From Methylococcus sp. EFPC2 (lineage in GTDB: Bacteria > Pseudomonadota > Gammaproteobacteria > Methylococcales > Methylococcaceae), in contig NZ_CP070491.1 of the NCBI RefSeq assembly GCF_016925495.1, positions 3,794,001-3,858,000 on the forward strand: a stretch of DNA of 64,000 nucleotides, given 5' to 3'. This document shows positions 19,102 through 27,250 of this stretch, in pieces. Positions within the stretch are counted from its first letter, which is position 1, and each line of letters begins with the position of its first letter. Made by a program: the position numbers and the translations under genes. The notes under the pieces are model-generated. The model made no database searches and had not been told where the DNA came from. It saw only the letters and a program-made list of their open reading frames with translations.

Positions 19102-19680
19102 TCAGATGGCGCGGCCGGCGTTGATGGCTTCCGGCACCTCGACCAGCTTCCCGGATTTCACGTCGTAGACGAAGCCGTAGATCGGAATGTGCTTGGGAAC
19201 CAGCGCATGGGCGCGGATGCGGCGCACGTCTTCGGTGACACTCTCCGCCTGGTTCTTGATGGTCAGCCAGTTGATGTAGCGGCCTTCCGCGGAGCCCGGT
19301 CCGGCGCCTACATCGTGCCAGCCGTGCTCGTCGATGGTGGCGGTGTCCAGGCTCTTGCTCAGCAGATCCGCCATGATGTCGTTGTTGAACAGCTCCATGC
19401 CGCAGTCGGTGTGATGGATGACGAACCATTCGTGGGTGCCCAGCAGCTTGTGGGAAATCACCAGGGAGCGGATGGCGTCGTCGCTGGCGCGTCCGCCGGC
19501 GTTGCGGATCACGTGGGCGTCGCCTTCGCTCAGGCCGGCGTATTTGGCGGGATCGAGGCGGGCGTCCATGCAGGTCAGGATGGCGAAGCGGCGGGCCGGC
19601 GGCAGGGCCAGGCCTCCCTTATCGAAACGCGCGGCGTAGTTCTGGTTCGCTGCCAATACTTCTTGAAGAATCTTGCTCAT
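19102..19680 (-). CDS. beta-class carbonic anhydrase
   Basis: The 192-residue enzyme interconverts CO2 and bicarbonate. The zinc ligand pattern is visible as CMDARLDP (Cys and the Asp-Arg dyad, near residue 36) and HHTDCGM (His-x2-Cys, around residue 92), with a compact fold like the short beta-CA subclass. In a methanotroph it helps handle the CO2 made by formate oxidation and supplies bicarbonate for carboxylases. The ATG at 19680 follows a GAG-rich ribosome-binding site. Confidence 0.85.
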   Translation of the reverse strand: MSKILQEVLAANQNYAARFDKGGLALPPARRFAILTCMDARLDPAKYAGLSEGDAHVIRNAGGRASDDAIRSLVISHKLLGTHEWFVIHHTDCGMELFNNDIMADLLSKSLDTATIDEHGWHDVGAGPGSAEGRYINWLTIKNQAESVTEDVRRIRAHALVPKHIPIYGFVYDVKSGKLVEVPEAINAGRAI

Positions 19681-19784
19681 GTAGCGCTCTCCACGGGGGT
19701 GATTGTTGGTGACGCCCGGCGGCCAGCCAGGCCTCATGAATATAAGCCTGTGCTTATGAATTTCACAAATGGTTTGACCAAGTC

Positions 19785-20399
19785 ATGACGCAAAAGATCG
19801 TGCTCGCCAGCAATAATCCCGGAAAGATCCGCGAGATCCAGGTGATGTTGGGGAGTCGAGGCATCGAGGTGGTTTCGCAAGCCGGGTTTATCGATCGCGA
19901 GGCCGAAGAGACGGGGCTCACCTTCATTGAAAACGCGCTGATCAAGGCCCGCCACGCGGCGCGGTGCAGCGGCCTGCCAGCCATCGCGGACGACTCCGGC
20001 CTGGAGGTCGACGCGCTCGGCGGCGCGCCGGGCGTACGCTCCGCCCGTTACGCCGGTGACGGCGCCGAAGACGGGGCGAACAACGAGAAATTGTTGTACG
20101 AGTTGGCCGAAGTCCCGGATGAGCGTCGCACGGCGCGCTTCCGCTGCGTCATGGTTTATCTCCGGCATGCCAACGATCCCAGCCCGCTGATCGGTCAGGG
20201 CGTGTGGGAAGGACGCATTGCGCTCGAGCCGTCGGGGGGCGGCGGTTTCGGCTACGACCCGATTTTTTTCCTGCCCGGTCTGGGCGTTACGTCGGCAGAA
20301 TTGCCGCCGGACGAAAAGAACCGGCTCAGCCATCGTGGCAAGGCCTTGCATGCGCTGCTTTCCCAATTCCTCCCCGAGCGCACGGGCCGGAACAGTTAG
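19785..20399 (+). CDS. rdgB: XTP/dITP diphosphatase RdgB (HAM1 family)
   Basis: The enzyme removes deaminated purine nucleotides (ITP, XTP) from the pool. The 204-residue protein has the N-terminal [12 protein letters not shown] substrate motif, the [21 protein letters not shown] block and the C-terminal [11 protein letters not shown] and HRGKAL motifs typical of RdgB. Start and length are standard. Confidence 0.95.
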   Translation: MTQKIVLASNNPGKIREIQVMLGSRGIEVVSQAGFIDREAEETGLTFIENALIKARHAARCSGLPAIADDSGLEVDALGGAPGVRSARYAGDGAEDGANNEKLLYELAEVPDERRTARFRCVMVYLRHANDPSPLIGQGVWEGRIALEPSGGGGFGYDPIFFLPGLGVTSAELPPDEKNRLSHRGKALHALLSQFLPERTGRNS

Positions 20400-20461
20400 C
20401 GATTACATGCCATAATCCGGATGTTCGTTTTTCCCTGAAATCCACCCGAACGGAACCGGTC

Positions 20462-21154
20462 ATGATAGAAGATCTCAAAGGCGATGAATCCTGGCGGATG
20501 TTCCGGATCATCAGCGAATTCACCGAAGGCTTCGAGAGGCTCTCCGATACCCATTTCGCCATCTCGATCTTCGGCTCGGCGCGGATAAAGCCCGAAACGC
20601 CTTATTACCAGGCCGCTCAGACCATCGCGGAAGTGTTGGCCGGCAACGGCTATTCCATCATCAGCGGCGGCGGGCCCGGTGTCATGGAAGCGGCCAACAA
20701 GGGGGCTTGGCTGAAAAACGCACCCTCCATAGGCCTCAATATCCAGCTTCCCAGCGAACAACGCCCCAATAACTATCAGAACGTATCGCTGGAATTTCGT
20801 TATTTCTTCGCGCGCAAGGTCATGTTCGTCAAATACTCCATCGGCTACGTGTGCCTGCCCGGAGGCTTCGGCACGCTGGACGAACTTTTCGAAGCCTTGA
20901 CCCTGATGCAGACGCACAAGATCCACCCCATGCCGCTGGTGCTTTTCGGGGCCGATTACTGGAACGGATTGCTGAGCTGGATCCGCGATACGGTGTTGGC
21001 GCATAAGCTGATCGGCCCCGATGAGTTGGACTACATTTCCGTCACGGACGATCCTCTGGAGGTGGTCGACATCATGAATCGCCACCGCGAATGGAAACTC
21101 AAGAAAATCCTCGAAGCTTCCGGCAAGCCCGACACCAATCGCTGCGAGCCTTAA
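20462..21154 (+). CDS. LOG/TIGR00730 family Rossmann-fold protein
   Basis: The 230-residue protein has the two signature motifs SGGGPGVMEAANKGA and LPGGFGTLDELFE of the lysine-decarboxylase-like LOG family. Many members are nucleoside 5'-monophosphate phosphoribohydrolases (PpnN, LOG). It lies 62 bp after rdgB, another nucleotide-pool enzyme, and 27 bp before a kinase-like gene, so a nucleotide-salvage context is plausible. Confidence 0.85.
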   Translation: MIEDLKGDESWRMFRIISEFTEGFERLSDTHFAISIFGSARIKPETPYYQAAQTIAEVLAGNGYSIISGGGPGVMEAANKGAWLKNAPSIGLNIQLPSEQRPNNYQNVSLEFRYFFARKVMFVKYSIGYVCLPGGFGTLDELFEALTLMQTHKIHPMPLVLFGADYWNGLLSWIRDTVLAHKLIGPDELDYISVTDDPLEVVDIMNRHREWKLKKILEASGKPDTNRCEP

Positions 21155-21181
21155 ACAACCCGATTTCCGGAGACGCCGTCC

Positions 21182-21907
21182 ATGCCAGGCAAAGAGCCCA
21201 TCGAAGTGTTGCTGACCCGGGAGTTCGTCATCGACGATTACCTCGCCAAGAAGAAGCTTCGCGCCAAGGCCGAGCCCGCTCCGCCAAGGGTGATCACGAT
21301 TTCGCGCGATTACGGTGCGCTGGGAGAGGAAATCGCCGCTGGCCTGGGACAGCGGCTGGGGTTGCCGGTATACGGGACGGAGATACTGGAGCAGGTCGCC
21401 AAACGCGCCCGCATCGACAAGTTTTTTCTCGAACATTTCGACGAGCAGGGCAGCGCGAAGACCACCACCTTCCTTTACAGTCTGATCACCGGCTCCACGG
21501 CCACCCTGCTCAGCTACCGCCGATACCTCTATGACGTCGTGCTGGAGTTGGCGCAAAAGGACTGCATCCTGATCGGGCGGGGTGCCCATCTCATCCTGCA
21601 GGATCGCCCCGTGTTCCGCTTGCGCATCGTCGGCTCCCGCTTGAACTGCGCCGCACGCATCAGCGGCGAGACCGGCATAGGCCTGACCGAGGCCGAACAA
21701 AAGGTGGCCGAGATCAACGGCAAGCGCCATCAGTCCATCGTCAATCTGTTCGGCGAGAACTTCGAACACTGCTCCCTGGAACACGCCGCGAATTTCGACC
21801 TGATATTGAATACCGACCGCCTGTCGGTCGACGGTGCGGTTGCAATCACGCTGCTGGCCGTGCACGAAACGGAATCCTATTTCAGCCATCCCAAGGCGAG
21901 TTCATGA
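21182..21907 (+). CDS. cytidylate-kinase-like family protein
   Basis: The 241-residue protein resembles the cytidylate-kinase-like family. After about 35 residues it has PRVITISRDYGALGEEIAAGL, where the usual P-loop glycine-lysine pattern is replaced by a degenerate one, then the family segment CILIGRGAHLILQ and a C-terminal NTDRLSVDGAV. Members often sit with stress or envelope functions and their substrate is unknown. It overlaps the epsilon-like gene by 4 bp (ATGA), so the two are made together. Confidence 0.7.
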   Translation: MPGKEPIEVLLTREFVIDDYLAKKKLRAKAEPAPPRVITISRDYGALGEEIAAGLGQRLGLPVYGTEILEQVAKRARIDKFFLEHFDEQGSAKTTTFLYSLITGSTATLLSYRRYLYDVVLELAQKDCILIGRGAHLILQDRPVFRLRIVGSRLNCAARISGETGIGLTEAEQKVAEINGKRHQSIVNLFGENFEHCSLEHAANFDLILNTDRLSVDGAVAITLLAVHETESYFSHPKASS

Positions 21908-22362
21908 CCGAACACACTCCGGCCCTGCTAAGAGTCGACATCGCGGACGTCACGCAACAGATATTCTCCGGGCTCTGCCGCAGCGTGGTCGCGCCGGCCT
22001 CGCTGGGCGAAGTCTGCATCCTTCCCCGTCACGCGCCCCTGTTGTCCAAGCTCATCCCCGGCACCATCAAGCTGGATACGGGGAACGGGGAGCCGGCGTT
22101 GTTCTACGTGTCCGGCGGTTACCTGGAGGTGCAACGCACCGAGGTGACGATACTGGCCGATCACATGCTGCGCTCGGATCAACTCGATCGCGAGTCGGCC
22201 CTGGAAGCCAAGCGTCGGGCCGAAGAGGTCTTGAAAAAGGCGCGCCTGTTCACCGATAGGGATCAGGCCAAGCTCGAACTGATCAAGGCACTGGCGCAAT
22301 TGCGTGTGCTGGAGCGGGTCGATTTGCTGCGCTTGCACGGCAAGCGCCCGCGTTCCCGCTGA
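21904..22362 (+). CDS. orphan ATP synthase epsilon-subunit-like protein
   Basis: The 152-residue product resembles AtpC: an N-terminal beta-sandwich (LRVDIADVTQQIFSG, then LGEVCILPRHAPLLSKL) and VSGGYLEVQRTEVTILAD, followed by a C-terminal helical hairpin of about 60 residues. No other ATP synthase gene is nearby. In a complete F1 the epsilon subunit contacts gamma and the c-ring. An isolated copy coupled to a kinase-like gene and next to ppdK suggests a regulatory or divergent role. Confidence 0.75.
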   Translation: MTEHTPALLRVDIADVTQQIFSGLCRSVVAPASLGEVCILPRHAPLLSKLIPGTIKLDTGNGEPALFYVSGGYLEVQRTEVTILADHMLRSDQLDRESALEAKRRAEEVLKKARLFTDRDQAKLELIKALAQLRVLERVDLLRLHGKRPRSR

Positions 22363-22430
22363 GATTTCATCGAGGCATGTAAGGGGCTGCCGAAGTTGTT
22401 GTCCCACCCATAATCAATAAGGAGACGCTC

Positions 22431-25157
22431 ATGAACAAGAAACACGTTTACGCATTCACCGAGGGTGACGGCAAGAACAGGCATTTGTTGGGCGGCAAGG
22501 GCGCGAACCTATGCGAAATGACCCAGATCGGCCTCAACGTGCCGCCCGGCTTCGTCATCAGCACGGAGGCCTGCCTGGAATACCTGGAACGCAAGGTGCT
22601 GCCGCCCGATCTCATGGAGGATGTCGTCGGCCACATGCGTCACCTGGAGGAAAAAACCGGCCGGCGCTTCGGCGGCGAGAGCGATCCTTTGCTGGTATCG
22701 GTCCGCTCCGGCTCGGCCATGTCCATGCCCGGCATGATGGACACCATCCTCAACCTCGGATTGAACAGCAAGACGCTGTTCGGCCTGATCCAGCAGACCA
22801 ATAACGAGCGCTTCGGCTACGACGCCTACCGCCGCTTCATCCAATTGTTCGGCAAGGTGGCGTTGGGCGTGCCGGACGAGCTATTCGACGAAGAGTTCGA
22901 TGAGGTCAAACGCCAGGCGGGGGTCAAGGCCGACATCGGCCTGGAATCCTGGCACCTCAAAGAAGTCAGCGAGCGTTTCCTCAACGTCGTGCGTCAGCAT
23001 ACCGGCCGGCCCTTTCCCGAGGATGTCTACGAGCAGCTCGAAATCGCCATCAAGGCGGTGTTCAACTCCTGGTCGGGCAAGCGCGCGGTCGATTACCGCC
23101 GCGAATTCAACATCACGCCGGACAAGGCCAACGGCACCGCCGTCAATGTGGTGACCATGGTGTTCGGCAACATGGGCAACGACTGTGCGACGGGAGTCGG
23201 TTTCACCCGCAATCCGGGCACCGGTGAAAACGAGATGTACGGCGAATATCTGGTCAACGCCCAGGGCGAAGACGTGGTGGCCGGCATCCGCACGCCCAAG
23301 CCGGTTGCCGAGATGCAGCGCGAAATGCCCGATCTCTACCGCCAACTGGTCGAGTTGCGGAACAAGCTGGAAGGGCATTATCACGAAGTCCAGGATTACG
23401 AATACACCATCGAGAAAGGCGTGCTCTACTGCCTGCAAACCCGCAACGGCAAGATGAATGCCACCGCCTTGGTGCGCACGTCGATCGAAATGTACAACGA
23501 GGGGCTGATCACCAAGGAACAGGCCTTGCTACGCGTCAATCCGGTACACCTGGAGCAGTTGCTGCATCCCACCCTGCATCCTTCGCACGGCGAAAAGCCG
23601 CTGGCCCAGGGTTTGCCGGCCTCCCCCGGGGCGGCCTGCGGCAAGGTGGTGTTTCATGCCGACCAGGCCGAATTGCTCGGGCGCGCCGGCGAAAAGGTCA
23701 TCCTGGTGCGCGAGGAAACCAAGCCGGAAGACATACACGGCTTCTTCGCCTCGCAAGGCATACTCACCAGCCGCGGCGGCAAGACCTCACATGCCGCCGT
23801 GGTCGCGCGCGGCATGGGCAAGGCTTGCGTGGCCGGCGCCGAAGGCATCAAGGTCGACACCCGCGCCCGGCAGGCGACCATAGGCGAACTGGTGCTGCGC
23901 GAAGGAGACGTGATCACCATCGACGGATCGACGGGCAATGTTTACCAGGGCGAAATCCCCACGGTGGAGCCGACTTTCTCGGATGACCTAAAAACCTTAT
24001 TGGCCTGGGCCGACGAGACGGCCCGCTTGAAGGTGATGGCCAACGCGGATACGCCCAGCGCGGCGCGTCTGGCCGTGGATTACGGCGCCATGGGCATCGG
24101 TCTTTGCCGCACCGAGCGCATGTTCAACGAGGTCGACCGGTTGCCGCTGGTGGTCGAGATGATCCTGGCTCGCAACGTCGACGAACGCAAGGCCGCCCTG
24201 GCGCAATTGCTGCCCATACAAAAGGAGGATTTCAAGGCGATCTTCAAGACCATGGCGCCGCGTCCGGTGACGGTGCGTCTGCTCGACCCGCCCATGCACG
24301 AATTCCTGCCCACCGAACAGCAGTTGATCGACGACATCGATGCGATCACCCGCTACCGCAAAATCGTCAAGGGCCATCTGGCCGCCGCCGGGGTACTGAA
24401 CCTGAACCCGCCGCCGGCCGGATTCGATCTCGGCCTCGATCAGCTGAACACCGCCCTGACCAAGAAGGAACGGATGCTGCGCAAGGTCCGCGAACTGTAT
24501 GAGGTCAATCCCATGCTGGGCCATCGGGGCGTCCGCCTGGGGATCACCTATCCGGAAATCTACGAAATGCAGATCCGGGCGGTGCTGGAGGCGGCGGCCG
24601 AAAGCCTGAAAGAGGGGGTCGCGGTCAGTCCGGAGATCATGGTTCCGCAGGTCATCACTTCCGCGGAGTTGGTTCGCGTCAAGGAATGGGTGGACAAGAT
24701 CGAGGCGGAAGTGGAAGCGCGATTCGGCGTCAAGCTCAACCTCAAGTTCGGCAGCATGGTGGAGACCGTGCGGGCCTGCATGCGAGCCGCGCAGCTGGCC
24801 GAAGTGGCGGAGTTTTTTTCGTTCGGGACCAACGATCTCACGCAGGCCACGTTCTCGTTCTCGCGCGAGGATGCTGAAAACAAGTTCCTGCCGCTGTATA
24901 CCGAACACGGCATCTTGAGCGACAACCCGTTCGAGGTGCTGGATATCCACGGGGTGGGCATCCTGATGGAAATGACGGTGGAGCGCGGACGGCGCGTCAA
25001 GCCCGAGTTGAAAGTCGGCATCTGCGGCGAGGCGGGCGGACATCCGGAGTCCATCCACTTCTGCCATGAAATAGGCCTCAGCTATGTCTCGTGTTCCGCT
25101 CCGCGCGTTCCCATCGCCCGGCTGGCGGCGGCTCATGCCAAATTATTGAAGGGCTGA
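22431..25157 (+). CDS. ppdK: pyruvate, phosphate dikinase
   Basis: PPDK interconverts pyruvate + ATP + Pi and phosphoenolpyruvate + AMP + PPi, a central reversible step in Methylococcus-type carbon metabolism. The 908-residue protein has the N-terminal ATP-grasp domain (GGKGANLCEMTQIGLNVPPG), the swivelling domain with phosphorylated His454 in SRGGKTSHAAVVARG, and the C-terminal PEP/pyruvate barrel (LCRTERMF, GTNDLTQATFSFSREDAE). A GGAGA site precedes the ATG. Length and order are those of bacterial PPDK. Confidence 0.97.
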   Translation: MNKKHVYAFTEGDGKNRHLLGGKGANLCEMTQIGLNVPPGFVISTEACLEYLERKVLPPDLMEDVVGHMRHLEEKTGRRFGGESDPLLVSVRSGSAMSMPGMMDTILNLGLNSKTLFGLIQQTNNERFGYDAYRRFIQLFGKVALGVPDELFDEEFDEVKRQAGVKADIGLESWHLKEVSERFLNVVRQHTGRPFPEDVYEQLEIAIKAVFNSWSGKRAVDYRREFNITPDKANGTAVNVVTMVFGNMGNDCATGVGFTRNPGTGENEMYGEYLVNAQGEDVVAGIRTPKPVAEMQREMPDLYRQLVELRNKLEGHYHEVQDYEYTIEKGVLYCLQTRNGKMNATALVRTSIEMYNEGLITKEQALLRVNPVHLEQLLHPTLHPSHGEKPLAQGLPASPGAACGKVVFHADQAELLGRAGEKVILVREETKPEDIHGFFASQGILTSRGGKTSHAAVVARGMGKACVAGAEGIKVDTRARQATIGELVLREGDVITIDGSTGNVYQGEIPTVEPTFSDDLKTLLAWADETARLKVMANADTPSAARLAVDYGAMGIGLCRTERMFNEVDRLPLVVEMILARNVDERKAALAQLLPIQKEDFKAIFKTMAPRPVTVRLLDPPMHEFLPTEQQLIDDIDAITRYRKIVKGHLAAAGVLNLNPPPAGFDLGLDQLNTALTKKERMLRKVRELYEVNPMLGHRGVRLGITYPEIYEMQIRAVLEAAAESLKEGVAVSPEIMVPQVITSAELVRVKEWVDKIEAEVEARFGVKLNLKFGSMVETVRACMRAAQLAEVAEFFSFGTNDLTQATFSFSREDAENKFLPLYTEHGILSDNPFEVLDIHGVGILMEMTVERGRRVKPELKVGICGEAGGHPESIHFCHEIGLSYVSCSAPRVPIARLAAAHAKLLKG

Positions 25158-25163
25158 TCAAAA

Positions 25164-25242
25164 CGGGGCGGGTGGGGCTGGCCGGCAAAGTGCTTTAAAG
25201 CCCGCGCGCAATGAGGGAAAATGCGCCGCTCAACCCGCCCCG
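25164..25242. other. long-range inverted repeat between ppdK and the first mtdB-type gene
   Basis: Perfect 10-nt arms CGGGGCGGGT (25164-25173) and ACCCGCCCCG (25233-25242) enclose 59 nt, about 30 nt before the next start codon. In RNA this could close a large structured leader. It may be an attenuator, a processing site or an RNA-stability element for the downstream mtdB pair. Confidence 0.5.
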
Positions 25243-25272
25243 AGTTCCCAACAATAACGAGAGCAGCGCGCC

Positions 25273-26190
25273 ATGGAAAAACCTTTCATCCTCCATATGT
25301 TCAGCCCCGAGAAGAATCTCAGTCCTTTCGACGTGAACATGGCGCTCGACGCCGGCTGGATATCCACCATTCCGTATACCCAGCTCGAACTGGGCGAAAT
25401 TCCCGCGCTGGTGCAGGATGCGATATTTTCGCGCGGTCCAGGCGGACTCAAGCGGACCGGTATTTTCATCGGCGGGCGGGATGTGAAAACGGCCATGGAT
25501 TTCCTGCGCAGCGCGCGTAAGACCATGTTCCCTCCGTTCGAGGTGTCCTTGTTCGCCGACCCCAGCGGTTCGTTCACGACCGCCGCGGCCATGGTCGCTA
25601 TGGCAGAGCGCGAACTGGAAAAGCAGCACGGCACGGATCTGAAAGGCAAGAACGTGCTGGCGCTGGGCGGTACCGGCCCGGTCGGCCAGATCGCCGCCGT
25701 GCTCGCCGCGCAAGCCGGCGCCAAGGTGAAGATCATCGGTCGCCAGCTCGAAAGGGCGCAATCCATCGCCTCACTCGCCAACTCGGAGTACGGTGAGGGC
25801 AAGATCGCCATCGAGGGGGATGCCGACGCCAACAAGGCCGAGCTGATCAAGACGGCCGACGTGGTGTTCGCCACCGCCGCGGCCGGTATCGAAGTTCTCA
25901 GCGCCGAGCTGGTCGCGTCCGCGCCGCAACTGAAGGTGGCGGCCGACGTCAATGCCGTGCCGCCTTCGGGCATCGCCGGTCTCGACGCGCACCACAAAGG
26001 CACGCCCATTCCGGGATCGAAGAGCGGCGCAGTGGGGATAGGCGCATTGGCCATCGGCAACGTCAAGTATCAGACGCAGAATCGATTGCTCAACCAGATG
26101 CGTTTCCAGACCCGCAAGGGCGACAAGCCGGTTTATCTCCACTATGAGCACGCCTTCGAGGCGGCGCGCGAATTCGCCAAGAAGCTCTGA
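25273..26190 (+). CDS. mtdB: methylene-tetrahydromethanopterin dehydrogenase, MtdB type (copy 1)
   Basis: The enzyme oxidises methylene-H4MPT to methenyl-H4MPT with NAD(P)+, the step after Fae. The 305-residue protein starts ILHMFSPEKNLSPFDVNMALD, the MtdB-type N-terminus, and has the Rossmann loop LALGGTGPVGQIAAVLA near residue 130 and DVNAVPPSGIAGLD near residue 230. These match MtdB better than the folate-linked MtdA. A second paralogue follows 75 bp downstream. Confidence 0.87.
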   Translation: MEKPFILHMFSPEKNLSPFDVNMALDAGWISTIPYTQLELGEIPALVQDAIFSRGPGGLKRTGIFIGGRDVKTAMDFLRSARKTMFPPFEVSLFADPSGSFTTAAAMVAMAERELEKQHGTDLKGKNVLALGGTGPVGQIAAVLAAQAGAKVKIIGRQLERAQSIASLANSEYGEGKIAIEGDADANKAELIKTADVVFATAAAGIEVLSAELVASAPQLKVAADVNAVPPSGIAGLDAHHKGTPIPGSKSGAVGIGALAIGNVKYQTQNRLLNQMRFQTRKGDKPVYLHYEHAFEAAREFAKKL

Positions 26191-26265
26191 CAGTCGCCGC
26201 TGACCGGCGGCTCCATCGCCCGGCCCTCCGGGCGTTCGACACACGTTTCGATTAGGTCCCAGCTC

Positions 26266-27171
26266 ATGGAAAAACGTTCCATCATCCACATGATCGACCC
26301 CATGCCGCACAATAGCCCGTTCGATTTGAACATGGCGGCGGATGCGGGTTTCGAAGTCTTGCTTCCCTATAGCAACGTCAAGCTCGAAGAGGTGAACGGC
26401 CTGGTCCAGGATGCGATCTTCTCGCGCGGCCCGGCAGGCGTTAAGCGCACCGGTGTGTTCATCGGCGGGCGCGACATCGGCTTGGCCATGGGGATGCTGG
26501 ACAAAGCCCGGAAGGCCATGGTGCCGCCCTTCGAAGTTTCGGTGTTCGCCGATCCGAGCGGCGCATTCACCACCGCCGCGGCGCTGGTCGCCTGCGTGGA
26601 GCGAGAGTTGAAAAACAAGCATGGCCTGGGTTTGGAAGGACAGCGCGCGGTCGTGTTCGGAGGCACCGGGCCGGTCGGCCTGGCGACAGGGGTCATCGCC
26701 TCGTTGGCCGGCGCGGATACCACGATCATCGATCCTTTCAACATCGAGACCGCGCTGCAGAAGGCCGACGAATACAATGCGCTGTGTGGCAGCAAGCTGC
26801 ACGGGACTTACGCCAGTTCCGACGCCGACAAGGCGCGTTTGCTGGCGCACGCCGATATCGTGTTCTGCACCGCCAAGGCCGGTGTGCAGGTGTTGAGCGC
26901 GGAAGTGCTGGCCGACGCCCTGCAGCTCAAGGTGGCCGGCGACGTCAATGCCGTGCCGCCTTTGGGCATCGAGGGCCTCAAACTGAAACATTTCGGCGAA
27001 CCGCTGGTCCATGCAGTCAATTCGAAAGGCGCGGTCGGCATAGGCGCCTTGGCGGTCGGCGACGTCAAATACCGCTTGCAACATCGATTGCTGGCGCTGA
27101 TGCTGGAGACCGAAAAGCCGGTCTACCTGGATTTTCGCGATGCGTTTCAGAAGGCCCGCGAGCTGGTTTAA
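26266..27171 (+). CDS. methylene-tetrahydromethanopterin dehydrogenase-like protein (copy 2)
   Basis: The 301-residue paralogue of the preceding gene begins IIHMIDPMPHNSPFDLNMAAD and keeps VVFGGTGPVGLATGVIA, ADVNAVPP-like GDVNAVPPLGIEGL and VGIGALAVGDVKY. After the Rossmann glycine loop the residues that usually set NAD versus NADP choice differ between the copies (KIIGRQLER in copy 1, TTIIDPFNIE here). The acidic IID in this copy suggests NAD preference while copy 1 has an Arg that could favour NADP. That split is inference. Confidence 0.82.
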   Translation: MEKRSIIHMIDPMPHNSPFDLNMAADAGFEVLLPYSNVKLEEVNGLVQDAIFSRGPAGVKRTGVFIGGRDIGLAMGMLDKARKAMVPPFEVSVFADPSGAFTTAAALVACVERELKNKHGLGLEGQRAVVFGGTGPVGLATGVIASLAGADTTIIDPFNIETALQKADEYNALCGSKLHGTYASSDADKARLLAHADIVFCTAKAGVQVLSAEVLADALQLKVAGDVNAVPPLGIEGLKLKHFGEPLVHAVNSKGAVGIGALAVGDVKYRLQHRLLALMLETEKPVYLDFRDAFQKARELV

Positions 27172-27203
27172 CGGGAAGTTTCCGATCCGCCGGTTTGCCG
27201 CCC

Positions 27204-27226
27204 ACGCCCCGCTTTCCGCGGGGCGT
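27204..27226 (+). terminator. hairpin after the mtdB pair
   Basis: Arms ACGCCCCGC and GCGGGGCGT (9 bp, perfect) with a short loop are followed by TGTCGTTT, a weak T tract. It probably terminates or attenuates between the mtdB pair and the Bat genes. Confidence 0.55.
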
Positions 27227-27250
27227 GTCGTTTGAAGCGATTTACCCGAG

